In this document: positions 1 through 7,358 of the stretch, one piece after another
Layout of the letters: the number at the start of each line of letters is the position of its first letter
How positions within the stretch are numbered: position 1 is the first letter of the stretch
Origin: Chitinophaga varians
Lineage (GTDB): Bacteria; Bacteroidota; Bacteroidia; Chitinophagales; Chitinophagaceae
Direction of reading: 5' to 3'
Length of the DNA: 64,000 bases
Assembly: GCF_014529945.1 (NCBI RefSeq)
Contig: NZ_JACVFB010000004.1
Coordinates: 496,001 to 560,000, forward strand
Position numbers and translations under genes: made by a program
The notes under the pieces: generated by a model
What the model was told of the DNA's origin: nothing
Seen by the model: the letters and a program-made list of their open reading frames with translations, nothing else
Databases searched by the model: none

Positions 1-69
1 TAGAAAGAATAGCTTTTTCATACGATTAGGATTTTACCAAAATTATAACACAGATGCGCATTTGGCCGT

Positions 70-105
70 CAGTGAACACAGTGAACAGTCGTAAATCAGT
101 GAACA
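70..105. repeat. 9-bp direct repeats (CAGTGAACA)
   Basis: Exact CAGTGAACA copies lie at 70-78, 79-87 and 97-105. The 9-bp slot between the second and third copies (88-96) is occupied by a degenerate unit, so the array keeps a 9-bp period over four units. It lies downstream of the small membrane-protein gene on the minus strand. It could be a protein-binding array or a slippage product; no function can be read from it. Confidence 0.6.
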
Positions 106-120
106 AAAATGGACAGAATC

Positions 121-140
121 ATACTTTAACAGTAAAGTAT
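121..140. promoter_or_regulatory. 8-bp palindrome, possible operator or weak terminator
   Basis: ATACTTTA and TAAAGTAT form perfect 8-bp arms around a 4-bp spacer. The element lies 27 bases past the stop codon of the minus-strand small membrane protein. It is A+T rich and has no T-tract, so a binding site is as likely as a terminator. Confidence 0.4.
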
Positions 141-166
141 ATTGCGCCGGGTTAACATATTAAATG

Positions 167-367
167 TCAGATTTCGGCCGCTCTTTTCAGGGCGGCTTTT
201 CTATTATCCTGGGTAGACACCCCGGATCTATCGTTCTCTTTTTTTATGGATGAATTGATTACGCCATATAGGACAGCCCCTGCTAAAGCACAAAGAACCA
301 GTACAATGCAAATTCCTTGTATTATTCCGAGAAAGTAAAATGGGTCATTTTTATGTTCGCTGGACAT
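167..367 (-). CDS. small single-span membrane protein, uncharacterised
   Basis: This 66-residue ORF starts with ATG at 367 and stops with TGA at 167. Residues about 13-38 (starting LGIIQGICIVLVLCALAG) form one convincing transmembrane helix, followed by a short charged tail rich in Lys, Arg and Asp. No family is recognised. It is divergent from the XRE regulator at 664 and shares that roughly 300-base intergenic region. The hydrophobic segment bounded by charged ends argues for a real gene, but the short length keeps confidence moderate. Confidence 0.45.
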   Translation of the reverse strand: MSSEHKNDPFYFLGIIQGICIVLVLCALAGAVLYGVINSSIKKENDRSGVSTQDNRKAALKRAAEI

Positions 368-438
368 TTTTGAGGGAGTTTATGGTTATAAACTCCGCGC
401 GGGAAGAAATAAAAAATGCGCGGAACTCTTACAGTGTC

Positions 439-540
439 GCCCTCACCGACCAAGGCAGGAAACGACAAAGAAGAGCCCGCGCACAGAGGTCGCGGGCCTC
501 ACTTTGTACCCTGTTTCCTTAATACTTGGTCGGTGAGGAC
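439..540. repeat. about 100-bp nested imperfect hairpin
   Basis: The arms pair in register from outside to inside: CCTCACCGACCAAG (441-454) with its exact complement at 525-538, AGGAAAC (457-463) with GTTTCCT (513-519), ACAAAG (465-470) with CTTTGT (502-507), and GCCCGCG (475-481) with CGCGGGC (491-497). The apical loop is about 9 bases. It sits between divergent genes, so it is not an ordinary terminator for either neighbour. It could be a structured RNA, a MITE/REP-like element or a remnant of a mobile element. Confidence 0.7.
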
Positions 541-608
541 AGGTTAAAAGCGATGCCTCAATGTTTTTTTGGGGAGGCAAAGATAAACGAATATAGTAAA
601 ATTTCGAA

Positions 609-630
609 TTGCGATACTCTAGTATCGCAA
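609..630. promoter_or_regulatory. 22-bp palindrome, candidate XRE operator
   Basis: TTGCGATACT and AGTATCGCAA form perfect 10-bp arms around a 2-bp centre. The palindrome ends 33 bases before the ATG of the XRE regulator at 664. Its position and symmetry are those expected of an autoregulatory operator for a dimeric HTH protein. The assignment to that protein is inference. Confidence 0.6.
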
Positions 631-663
631 AATTTATGATTATTTCTTCCATCTTTCGTTCAG

Positions 664-897
664 ATGAATGAAAAGGAAGTATTAAAACAGCTTGGAATTA
701 AACTTCGTAGGCTCAGGAAGGCAATGGGACTTTCCTTGAGGGATATCGAAGCGCGCACTGGTGTGCCAAATACCTCGTTGTCCAAGATAGAAAGAGGATT
801 GAAAGATGTGGAGTTTTTAACGATATGTAAACTAGCCAATGGATTAGAAACGACTATCTCCGAACTTACCAAAGATCTCGACCATGGAGACGTTTGA
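664..897 (+). CDS. XRE-family helix-turn-helix transcriptional regulator
   Basis: The protein has 77 residues and is almost entirely one HTH_3/Cro-C1 domain (residues about 10-68). The pattern LGIKLRRLRKAMGLSLRDIE, then TGVPNTSLSKIERG, is the typical scaffold, with the recognition helix around PNTSLSKIE. Size and layout resemble stand-alone repressors or controller proteins. A perfect 22-bp palindrome lies 33 bases upstream and is the likely binding site. Its last codons overlap the next gene (start 884), so the two are probably translationally coupled. No restriction-modification gene is nearby. Confidence 0.85.
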   Translation: MNEKEVLKQLGIKLRRLRKAMGLSLRDIEARTGVPNTSLSKIERGLKDVEFLTICKLANGLETTISELTKDLDHGDV

Positions 898-1099
898 ACT
901 TATCGTGAATGGTGTTTCCTACCATATTTCCCCTAAAGAAGAGGGGGGAGAAATTACCTACAGTACCAATGTGAATGGGCGCGAGATGTTGTTTAAGCCT
1001 GAAAACGGCCATCTTAAAGCAGTGTCCGCTGATCTCCCTGAAGGCATGGAAGACCTGGTGGACGGCATTGCTCACGCTATCGAAACATATTTCCTTTGA
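884..1099 (+). CDS. small acidic hypothetical protein downstream of XRE regulator
   Basis: This is a 71-residue protein of unknown family, acidic and soluble, with no signal peptide or membrane segment. Its ATG at 884 overlaps the end of the XRE gene by 14 bases in another frame, which suggests translational coupling and a two-gene operon closed by the hairpin at 1142-1187. The tight coupling suggests it acts with the regulator, for example as a partner or target. That is inference from context only. Confidence 0.6.
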   Translation: METFELIVNGVSYHISPKEEGGEITYSTNVNGREMLFKPENGHLKAVSADLPEGMEDLVDGIAHAIETYFL

Positions 1100-1140
1100 C
1101 TTGCTAAATATTTTAGTATTTTCGCCAAAGACGTATCTAA

Positions 1141-1190
1141 GGCCTCGGAATCCTATGTGTTTTTTAACCTATGGTTCCGGGGCTTTTGTC
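1141..1190 (+). terminator. intrinsic terminator after XRE operon
   Basis: GCCTCGGAA (1142-1150) pairs with TTCCGGGGC (1175-1183), including one G-U pair. TTTTGTCTTTG follows directly. It lies 42 bases after the stop at 1099. Its 3' arm covers the ATG at 1171, which argues for the later start (1216) of the next gene. Confidence 0.65.
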
Positions 1191-1215
1191 TTTGTTTGGT
1201 ACTAATATTATTAGC

Positions 1216-1674
1216 ATGTGTAGGATTGATATTCGCTATTACGCCTTCTTTGGTGGAGAGAAAAAGCACATTGAAATATCCCAGGTAACAGGTGCTTGGC
1301 ATCAATTTTATTTCCATGTCAGTATTGAAAAGCGAGTCGTTTGCGAGATAAGGAAGAACGAGAAAATAGACGAATTTGGGAACAAATACTTTGGCTGGGA
1401 AGTTAGTAACAACGAAGCATTAACCCTTGAGGACATTGATCATGTGACAGCTCTTATCGACTATGAGTTGGATTTAATCGATGAAACTCTAACCACACTT
1501 TGTGGAGTAGAATTGAGGCGGTCCAGGCAGACCACTGAAAGCGACTGGGATTTCTTTGTAAATGGGGTACCTGTAAAAAGATGGGTGTATTATAGTACTC
1601 GTCAGGACTGGTACTGGTCAGCACAATTTAACCAGAGGGTTGAAGATCTCAAAATCATTCATTTCCCTGAATAA
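1216..1674 (+). CDS. hypothetical protein, unknown family
   Basis: The reading frame is open from an ATG at 1171, but that codon lies in the 3' arm of the preceding terminator, so the ATG at 1216 is preferred and gives 152 residues. The protein is soluble and rich in aromatic and acidic residues (for example ITALIDYELDLIDETL-like helix), with Trp- and Tyr-rich segments near its end (WVYYSTRQDWYWS). No family is recognised. The next gene starts 9 bases after its stop, so it heads a probable three-gene operon ending in the SRAP gene. Confidence 0.6.
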   Translation: MCRIDIRYYAFFGGEKKHIEISQVTGAWHQFYFHVSIEKRVVCEIRKNEKIDEFGNKYFGWEVSNNEALTLEDIDHVTALIDYELDLIDETLTTLCGVELRRSRQTTESDWDFFVNGVPVKRWVYYSTRQDWYWSAQFNQRVEDLKIIHFPE

Positions 1675-1683
1675 CAATTTTGT

Positions 1684-2169
1684 ATGGAAAATCCTCTCCT
1701 GTTGCTTACGGCCGAGATATTGGAAGCGCTATTGCAGGCGGGATACCGGTTTTTTGTTCTTCAGAGTTACCCGCAAGGAATGGTTGCAGGGGCGAAAGAT
1801 AGCCTGTTGTTAAGCCCATACAGGGATATAGCTGAGGCCAACGCTCATTTTCAGCACATTCAGTTTGATCGGCGGAAGTACATTTACCAGACCCACCACC
1901 CTGAAGAGGTAGAGCGGTTGAGAAAGGCAGCAGGCCAACCAGAAGGGTACCGGGTGTACATCGCAATCTTGGCACCTCACCAAAAGGCCCCTCGAAAGGA
2001 GCTGCTTCCGATCATAAAGCAATACGTCCGTACCAAGACCAAATGGCGCAGCGGGGATGGGCACATCTCAGCGGAAATCATCTTACAATATGGTGTTCTC
2101 TCTGTTCTGCTGTCCGGACCGGATGGCTCCGAAAAAGTGGTATCTTTAGAAGACCTCCTAAAACTATAA
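1684..2169 (+). CDS. hypothetical protein, unknown family
   Basis: The protein has 161 residues, no signal peptide and no transmembrane helix. The N-terminal half contains AEILEALLQAGYRFFVLQSY and a basic/aromatic patch around QFDRRKYIYQTHH; the C-terminal half ends in an amphipathic helix (SLEDLLKL). I do not recognise a family. It lies 9 bases after the previous stop and 3 bases before the SRAP gene, so the three are almost certainly co-transcribed and may share a role in the accessory segment. Confidence 0.65.
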   Translation: MENPLLLLTAEILEALLQAGYRFFVLQSYPQGMVAGAKDSLLLSPYRDIAEANAHFQHIQFDRRKYIYQTHHPEEVERLRKAAGQPEGYRVYIAILAPHQKAPRKELLPIIKQYVRTKTKWRSGDGHISAEIILQYGVLSVLLSGPDGSEKVVSLEDLLKL

Positions 2170-2172
2170 CAC

Positions 2173-2976
2173 ATGTGCTACGACATCTCCCTGAAAATTA
2201 GCATCCGCGAATTTCTGGACTTCGTTCCAAACGTCAAAGCAAAGAAACTGGTCAAGTTTCAGCCGACCTATCATCAGTTGGGAATGTCATTTAATCCATG
2301 GCCGGTAGTTGTAGACGAGGGGGATGGTCCGGAGCTGGACGAATTTATTTGGGGACCGGTACCGAAAATACTTGACACGCCAGACAAGTTGAGAATGGAA
2401 CGCCAGAAGTATTTAAACGCTCGTTCCGAAAAATTTCTGGATGGTAAGAGTATGTGGAGTGCTATCCGGCATCAACGCTGCATCGTTCCTATTACCGGCT
2501 TCTTTGAATACCGGCAAATCGAACAGGAAAAGCAGACGAAGAAAGGGCCCAAGACAGAACTAGTTAAAGTTTGTTATTATATATCAGAGGGAGGTAAGCC
2601 CTTCTTTATAGCAGGTCTGTGGGCGAAGTCAATGGTTCCGACGAAAAATCCCGAGGGGAAATGGGACTATGGAACGACTACTGAAGCCAAAACGTTTAAT
2701 CTGGCTACCACCGAAGCTAACAGTGTGCTTCGCCAAATACATAATTCCGGGGATTTTGCCGGCCGGATGCCATTAATCCTTACAGAAGAACTGGCAATGG
2801 AGTGGATTAACCCAGATCTCGACGATGCTGGCATTCAACGAGTGACCAGCTACCAGGCACCGAATGAGGTGTTCACATTTCACCCAGTTGTCTCAGTCAG
2901 AAAAGCTCATGAAAATGTTCAAGAAATTCTAAATGCTATTGAAGTGCCGGACCTCCCGCCGATCACCGTGTCTTAG
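2173..2976 (+). CDS. SRAP-domain protein (SOS response-associated peptidase, YedK/HMCES family)
   Basis: SRAP proteins sense abasic sites in single-stranded DNA and form a stable thiazolidine crosslink through an N-terminal cysteine. All expected residues are visible: Cys2 directly after Met1 (MCYDISL), Asn82 in LNARSEKF, Glu112 in the GFFEYR block, and His190 in the RQIHNS...GRMPLIL block. At 267 residues it has a full domain. It is the last gene of the 1216-2976 cluster, 3 bases after the previous stop. Its stop overlaps the end of a convergent gene by 4 bases. Presence in an A+T-richer accessory segment is common for SRAP genes. Confidence 0.93.
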   Translation: MCYDISLKISIREFLDFVPNVKAKKLVKFQPTYHQLGMSFNPWPVVVDEGDGPELDEFIWGPVPKILDTPDKLRMERQKYLNARSEKFLDGKSMWSAIRHQRCIVPITGFFEYRQIEQEKQTKKGPKTELVKVCYYISEGGKPFFIAGLWAKSMVPTKNPEGKWDYGTTTEAKTFNLATTEANSVLRQIHNSGDFAGRMPLILTEELAMEWINPDLDDAGIQRVTSYQAPNEVFTFHPVVSVRKAHENVQEILNAIEVPDLPPITVS

Positions 2977-3179
2977 CCCTGCTGCTCTAAATGCTTTCTG
3001 ATAGCTTCAAGCCGGACTTCAAATCCTGAAAAGGTGGAGTTGTTTCCGCTATTCTTCAAAACTGCGAGATGGCTATCTATACACTGCCGTGGATTCTTAA
3101 TTACCGTAGCGTCGTCGAGCCTGATTTCTTCCGGAAGCTGTTTGCCGGAAAAGTACTCTTCCCACTCCTGTACTGTCAT
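2973..3179 (-). CDS. small DUF6965-like protein
   Basis: This 68-residue protein begins MTVQEWEEYFSGKQLPEEIRL and continues with a segment on hindering or covering a stretch of helices (SHLAVLKNSGNN), a layout I associate with DUF6965 in Bacteroidota. The family call is from memory and moderate. It converges on the SRAP gene with a 4-base overlap. An AGACATAC/GTATGTCT palindrome lies 28-49 bases upstream and overlaps a good -7 promoter element, so it is probably controlled by a repressor. Confidence 0.6.
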   Translation of the reverse strand: MTVQEWEEYFSGKQLPEEIRLDDATVIKNPRQCIDSHLAVLKNSGNNSTFSGFEVRLEAIRKHLEQQG

Positions 3180-3529
3180 TTACTATCGTTTTTTTGACAT
3201 AAAAATAGACATACACAAAAGTATGTCTTTCGAAATGCTGTACTATATTTGATCGTAGCGATAAGTTCTAAAATTCCACGTTATGGCACTCAGGTCCATA
3301 AAAAGTTGAATCAGATTATCTTCCGGCGAAAGCCGGGATATATATAATTGATTGAAAGCATTTATCGGGTACAAAAGTAGGTCATGCTAAATCTATTGTC
3401 AAGTATTTAGCAGATATTATTTTGTTAAAAGATGAATGAATCTTGTTAACAATATATGCGGATAATTTAATACGATAGTATCAACCTTTGATCAGGATAA
3501 TCTGTACTTTTTAGGCCTAATTCCATGTG
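3180..3529. other. intergenic region with small inverted repeats
   Basis: No coding potential was recognised. It contains the operator-like palindrome at 3207-3228, a GNRA-tetraloop-type hairpin CCGGC-gaaa-GCCGG (3323-3336), and an 8-bp inverted repeat TGCTAAAT/ATTTAGCA (3385-3392 and 3405-3412). It is markedly A+T rich and marks the boundary between the accessory segment and more typical chromosome. Confidence 0.6.
3207..3228 (-). promoter_or_regulatory. operator-like palindrome over a -7 promoter element
   Basis: AGACATAC (3207-3214) and GTATGTCT (3221-3228) are perfect 8-bp arms around a 6-base loop. On the minus strand, positions 3223 down to 3216 read TACTTTTG, a full match to the Bacteroidota -7 element TAnnTTTG. 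The start codon of the small gene is at 3179, so transcription would begin inside the palindrome. No clear -33 element is visible. Confidence 0.5.
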
Positions 3530-4336
3530 ATGATAAAACGTTTCCTCTTTGCCATATCCGGCTGCCTGCTGGCAACCCTCGCTGCCAGCGCGCAACAGGC
3601 CCACCGTCAACCGGTGGTGACGCTGGATTACCACTACAATTACGAACATAAAAAAGATAAAGCCGGTAATACTGTCCGCTGGCACTACATCTGGGACGAA
3701 GATGACAGTGGCGGCCTGTCCATATGGGGCCATATCTTCGACTCCCTCGGCATCCGCCGCGATACCCTCCATGACGCACCTACGGCTGCCAATCTTCAGG
3801 GATCAGATATCTATATGATCATCGACCCGGATACCGACAAGGAATCGCCCGCTCCTCATTATATGGATGCGGCGGCAGCTAAAGTTATCTACAACTGGGT
3901 AAAAGCGGGAGGTGTCCTGGTACTGCTGCAGAACGATTCGCTCAATGCGGAATTTGATCATTTCAATCTGCTGAGTGAGCAGTTTGGCATTCATTTCAAC
4001 GGCGATAGCCGCAATCGCGTGCAGGGGCGCAACTGGGAACAGGGCGCATTTATATTGCCACCAAACCATGAGATCTTCCCCGGAGTAGGGAAAGTATATA
4101 TTAAGGAATTATCCACGCTCACGCTGAAAGCGCCTGCCAAAGCCGTGTTTAAAGATAACGGCTACAACATTATGGCAGTGGCCAAAGTAGGGAAGGGCAC
4201 CGTTTTCGCCGTCGGCGATCCCTGGTTCTACAACGAATATGTGGACGGAAAAAGACTGCCGGCCGAATACCGCAACTACGAGGCAGCCGCTGCGCTCACG
4301 GCCTGGCTCAAAAAACAGCTACCAGCCCAACGTTAG
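3530..4336 (+). CDS. exported DUF4350-like protein
   Basis: The start is ATG at 3530; an in-frame GTG at 3527 is possible. Residues 1-20 form a signal peptide (FLFAISGCLLATLAASAQQ). The mature part resembles DUF4350/GATase-like domains of Bacteroidota: an N-terminal strand VTLDYHYNYEH, a loop with YMIIDPDTDKE, then YNWVKAGGVLVLLQND and AKVGKGTVFAVGDPWFYNEY. Related domains occur attached to unsaturated rhamnogalacturonyl hydrolases, so a role in periplasmic carbohydrate metabolism is possible. No catalytic assignment can be made. Its TAG stop overlaps the TAA stop of convergent queG. Confidence 0.75.
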   Translation: MIKRFLFAISGCLLATLAASAQQAHRQPVVTLDYHYNYEHKKDKAGNTVRWHYIWDEDDSGGLSIWGHIFDSLGIRRDTLHDAPTAANLQGSDIYMIIDPDTDKESPAPHYMDAAAAKVIYNWVKAGGVLVLLQNDSLNAEFDHFNLLSEQFGIHFNGDSRNRVQGRNWEQGAFILPPNHEIFPGVGKVYIKELSTLTLKAPAKAVFKDNGYNIMAVAKVGKGTVFAVGDPWFYNEYVDGKRLPAEYRNYEAAAALTAWLKKQLPAQR

Positions 4337-5253
4337 GGCTTCGGGTTCAGGAAGTGAAGGTTCCTCCGGATACCGGCGTACTTACTGCGTTTTAGCGGGG
4401 AATGCCGGAAAATTTCCCGGAAAGCTTCTTCGGTCATGTCTTCCCAGTCCTGCGTACTGAAATTGAGAATGGCCGGCACCGGCGTGAACTCCGCTTCGGA
4501 GTGCGCCTTGGAGAAACGGTTCCAGGGACAAACATCCTGGCACGTGTCGCACCCGAACATCCAGCCGTCAAACTGTCCCTGCATCTTTTCAGGGATAAGC
4601 TGCTCTTTCAGCTCTATCGTAAAATAAGAGATACAGCGACTGCCATCCACCACGCCGGGCGCTACCAGCGCGCCGGTGGGACAGGCATCCAGGCAGCGGG
4701 TACAGGTGCCACAGTAATCGCCCACCGGACTGTCATATTCCAGCGGGATGTCCGTGATCAGGGTGGCAATGAAAAAGAAAGAGCCTGCCTGCTTGTGGAT
4801 GAGGTTACCATTCTTGCCTATCCAGCCCAGGCCGCTGCGCCGTGCCCAACTGCGCTCCAGCACCGGTGCGGAGTCTACAAAGCCGCGTCCCTGCACCGGC
4901 CCGATGTGTTCCTGCATGCGCAACAACATGGTTTTGAGCCTGGCCCTTATCACCTCGTGATAGTCCTGCCCATAGGCATACTTGGAAACTTGCGGCGCGT
5001 CCGGCCGCTGCCGTTCTGAAGGGAAGTAATTGAATAAAAGCGTAATCACGGATTGCGCACCTTCTACCAGTTTACGGGGATCTATCCGCTTGTCGAAGTG
5101 ATTCTCCATATACTGCATGTTGCCATGCATCCCCTTATTGAGCCAGCGCTCCAGCCGGCGCGCATCATCGTCCAACTGCTCCGCCTTTGCAATGCCGCAA
5201 TGGTCGAAGCCCAGTTCGGTCGCCAGCTGTTTGATATATAAGGTGTTGTTCAT
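4333..5253 (-). CDS. queG: epoxyqueuosine reductase QueG
   Basis: QueG reduces epoxyqueuosine to queuosine in tRNA, using cobalamin and two [4Fe-4S] clusters. The protein (306 residues from ATG 5253; an upstream ATG at 5289 would add 12) shows Asp127 in GFVDSAPVLER, the likely catalytic acid, and ferredoxin motifs CGTCTRCLDACP (181-192) and CDTCQDVCP (235-243), with an extra Cys207. The C-terminal HEAT-like end KRSKYAGIRRNLHFL is typical. The shorter start was chosen because family members begin close to LATELGFDHCGIAKA. Confidence 0.95.
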   Translation of the reverse strand: MNNTLYIKQLATELGFDHCGIAKAEQLDDDARRLERWLNKGMHGNMQYMENHFDKRIDPRKLVEGAQSVITLLFNYFPSERQRPDAPQVSKYAYGQDYHEVIRARLKTMLLRMQEHIGPVQGRGFVDSAPVLERSWARRSGLGWIGKNGNLIHKQAGSFFFIATLITDIPLEYDSPVGDYCGTCTRCLDACPTGALVAPGVVDGSRCISYFTIELKEQLIPEKMQGQFDGWMFGCDTCQDVCPWNRFSKAHSEAEFTPVPAILNFSTQDWEDMTEEAFREIFRHSPLKRSKYAGIRRNLHFLNPKP

Positions 5254-5275
5254 CCCCGCAAAATTACGGATAACA

Positions 5276-5306
5276 TTTAAGCGATTCATAATTTCCGTTA
5301 TCTTCG
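5276..5306 (+). promoter_or_regulatory. candidate sigma-A-type promoter for DUF3857 operon
   Basis: TTTA (5276-5279), 19 bases, then TATCTTCG (5299-5306) is one mismatch in each box from the Bacteroidota consensus TTTG-N19-TAnnTTTG. Transcription would start about 15 bases before the ATG at 5329. It overlaps the 5' end region of divergent queG. Confidence 0.5.
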
Positions 5307-5328
5307 TTGCTCAATCCCCTATACCTGT

Positions 5329-7353
5329 ATGAATCGCAAATCCGGTTTATTAACCTTTGTACTGGGTTGTCTGTGTGCCGTAACAACCCTTGCGCAGGAT
5401 GGCGCTAAAATTAAATATGGCAAAGTTTCCAAAGAAGATTTTACTGTAGCCCCCATCGCCGGCGACTCCGGAGCGCACGCTATCATCCTCTCGAGGATTG
5501 GCTCGTCCCGCTTTGAATCCGATGGAAGCTGGTTCCGCATGGTGTTTAAAGTCCATGCCCGTATCAAAATCATCGACAAAAATGCCTACGACCTGGCTAC
5601 GGTAAAAATTAACCTGTATAAAGGCAGCTCCGACGAGGAAGAAGTGCGCAACCTGAAAGCCTCTGCCTACAACCTCGAAAATGGAGAAGTAGTGGAAACA
5701 AAAATGGAGAGCAAAAACATCTTCACCGACAAACAGGATAAAAATATCGTCGTGAAAAAATTCGCGATACCTGCTGTGAAAGAAGGCTCCATTATCGAGT
5801 ACACCTACACCATCTATTCTCCTTATTACCAATACCTGCGTGCCTGGGACTTCCAGGGAGAATACCCTGTCCGCTATAGTGAATACAGCGTGGGCATCCC
5901 GGAATATTTCGACTATATCCAGATCCCGCAGGGATACGAGAAGTTCGAGTCCTCCAAAGAACAAAGCCGTACTACCCTGACTTTCCGATCACAGAGCAAC
6001 AATGGTTATGGCGGCAATACCGGTCCTACTACCGTGACAACGCTGACGCCCAATGTCACCATTTATAAATGGTCGCTGAAAGATGCACCGGCTATCCGCG
6101 ACGAAGATTTTATCACTACTACGGATAACTATGTCAACCGGATGGAATTCCAGCTGTCTTCCATCAACTGGCCTAATTCACCTTCCAAGCCCATCAGAAG
6201 CACCTGGCCCAAACTGATGGAAGAACTGATGAAAGACGAAAACTTCGGTTCCGCACTGGGTAATAACAACGGCTTCCTGGGCGATGTGGTGGACGGTTTG
6301 ATAAAGGACGCCAAAACAGAGGAAGAAAAAGCGACTGCCATCTATCATTGGGTAAGGAGCAACTTTACCTGTACGGAGCACTCGGGCGTATGGATTTACA
6401 GAAGCCTGAAAACCATCTTCAATAGTAAAAACGGTACGGCTGCGGAAGTAAACCTGTTGCTGGTAGCCATGTTGAAAAGAGCCAAACTGAATGCTTATCC
6501 GGTGATCCTCAGTACCCGTGATAATGGCCATATCTATCCGTTTTATCCGTTGCTGTCCCGCTTTAACTATACCATCGCCGGGGTACGTTACGATGATAAG
6601 TTCGTCAGCCTCGACGCTTCCGACCCGATGCTGGGGTACGCCCGCCTCTCTCCCCGCTGCTACAACGGGCCTGCCCGTATTGTGGATGAAGAAGCTAATG
6701 GCGTGTCTTTCGAAGCAGACTCCCTGCGTGAGCAGAAATTTACCAGCGTGATGTTCGGCAAGGTGGAAAATGGTATGCTGGAAGGTTCTTTCCAGCAAAG
6801 GCCGACCTACTTTGAATCCTACAAGGTCCGCAAAATAGTAAAGGAGAAAAATCAGGACGAGTTCTTCGACAAAGTACGCAAGGGTTTTGTAGGTGAAATA
6901 GAACTGGCCAATAAAGAGATTGAAGACCTGAAAGTACTGGAGTCTCCGGTGATGTTGAAGTTTGACTTTAAAATCAAACTGGACAACGATCAACTGATAT
7001 ACCTCAACCCCATGTTTACGGAAGCCAACCGCACGAATGCCTTCAAATCAGCGGAGCGCAAATTCCCGGTTGAAATGGAAGCGGTGTTCGATGAGATTTA
7101 CTCGCTTAACATGGAAGTGCCGGAAGGATACGAAGTAGATGAAATCCCGAAATCAGCTATGGCGAAGTACAACGAAGACGAAGGCGTTTTCCAGTACCTG
7201 ATCCAGCAGCAGGACAACCATATCCAGCTGCGTTGCCGCGTGAAACTCAACAAAGCCAACTTTGCACCGGAAGACTATCCTTCCCTGCGTGAGTTTTTTG
7301 ATCTGATCGTGAAAAAACAGGCAGAACAGATCGTGTTAAAAAAGAAAAAGTAA
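5329..7353 (+). CDS. exported DUF3857 protein with degenerate transglutaminase-like domain
   Basis: The 674-residue protein has a signal peptide (residues 1-22, ending TTLAQ). A DUF3857 domain follows (about 50-220), then a transglutaminase-like core (about 310-440), then a DUF3858-like C-terminal beta domain. At the position of the usual catalytic G-x-x-C-K/R motif it reads SKNGTAAEVNLLLVAML, so the cysteine is missing, although the surrounding helix is intact. It is therefore probably a binding or structural relative, not an active enzyme. It is followed after 5 bases by a paralogue that keeps the cysteine, so the two may act as a pair in the periplasm. Confidence 0.85.
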   Translation: MNRKSGLLTFVLGCLCAVTTLAQDGAKIKYGKVSKEDFTVAPIAGDSGAHAIILSRIGSSRFESDGSWFRMVFKVHARIKIIDKNAYDLATVKINLYKGSSDEEEVRNLKASAYNLENGEVVETKMESKNIFTDKQDKNIVVKKFAIPAVKEGSIIEYTYTIYSPYYQYLRAWDFQGEYPVRYSEYSVGIPEYFDYIQIPQGYEKFESSKEQSRTTLTFRSQSNNGYGGNTGPTTVTTLTPNVTIYKWSLKDAPAIRDEDFITTTDNYVNRMEFQLSSINWPNSPSKPIRSTWPKLMEELMKDENFGSALGNNNGFLGDVVDGLIKDAKTEEEKATAIYHWVRSNFTCTEHSGVWIYRSLKTIFNSKNGTAAEVNLLLVAMLKRAKLNAYPVILSTRDNGHIYPFYPLLSRFNYTIAGVRYDDKFVSLDASDPMLGYARLSPRCYNGPARIVDEEANGVSFEADSLREQKFTSVMFGKVENGMLEGSFQQRPTYFESYKVRKIVKEKNQDEFFDKVRKGFVGEIELANKEIEDLKVLESPVMLKFDFKIKLDNDQLIYLNPMFTEANRTNAFKSAERKFPVEMEAVFDEIYSLNMEVPEGYEVDEIPKSAMAKYNEDEGVFQYLIQQQDNHIQLRCRVKLNKANFAPEDYPSLREFFDLIVKKQAEQIVLKKKK

Positions 7354-7358
7354 TCTCC

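Noticed and set aside
439..540. Reading the long hairpin as an integron attC site
   Set aside because: The required GTTRRRY/RYYYAAC end boxes are not at the arm ends, and no integron integrase or cassette array is visible.
664..897. XRE gene as a restriction-modification controller (C protein)
   Set aside because: Size and operator fit, but no methylase or endonuclease gene lies within the visible neighbourhood.
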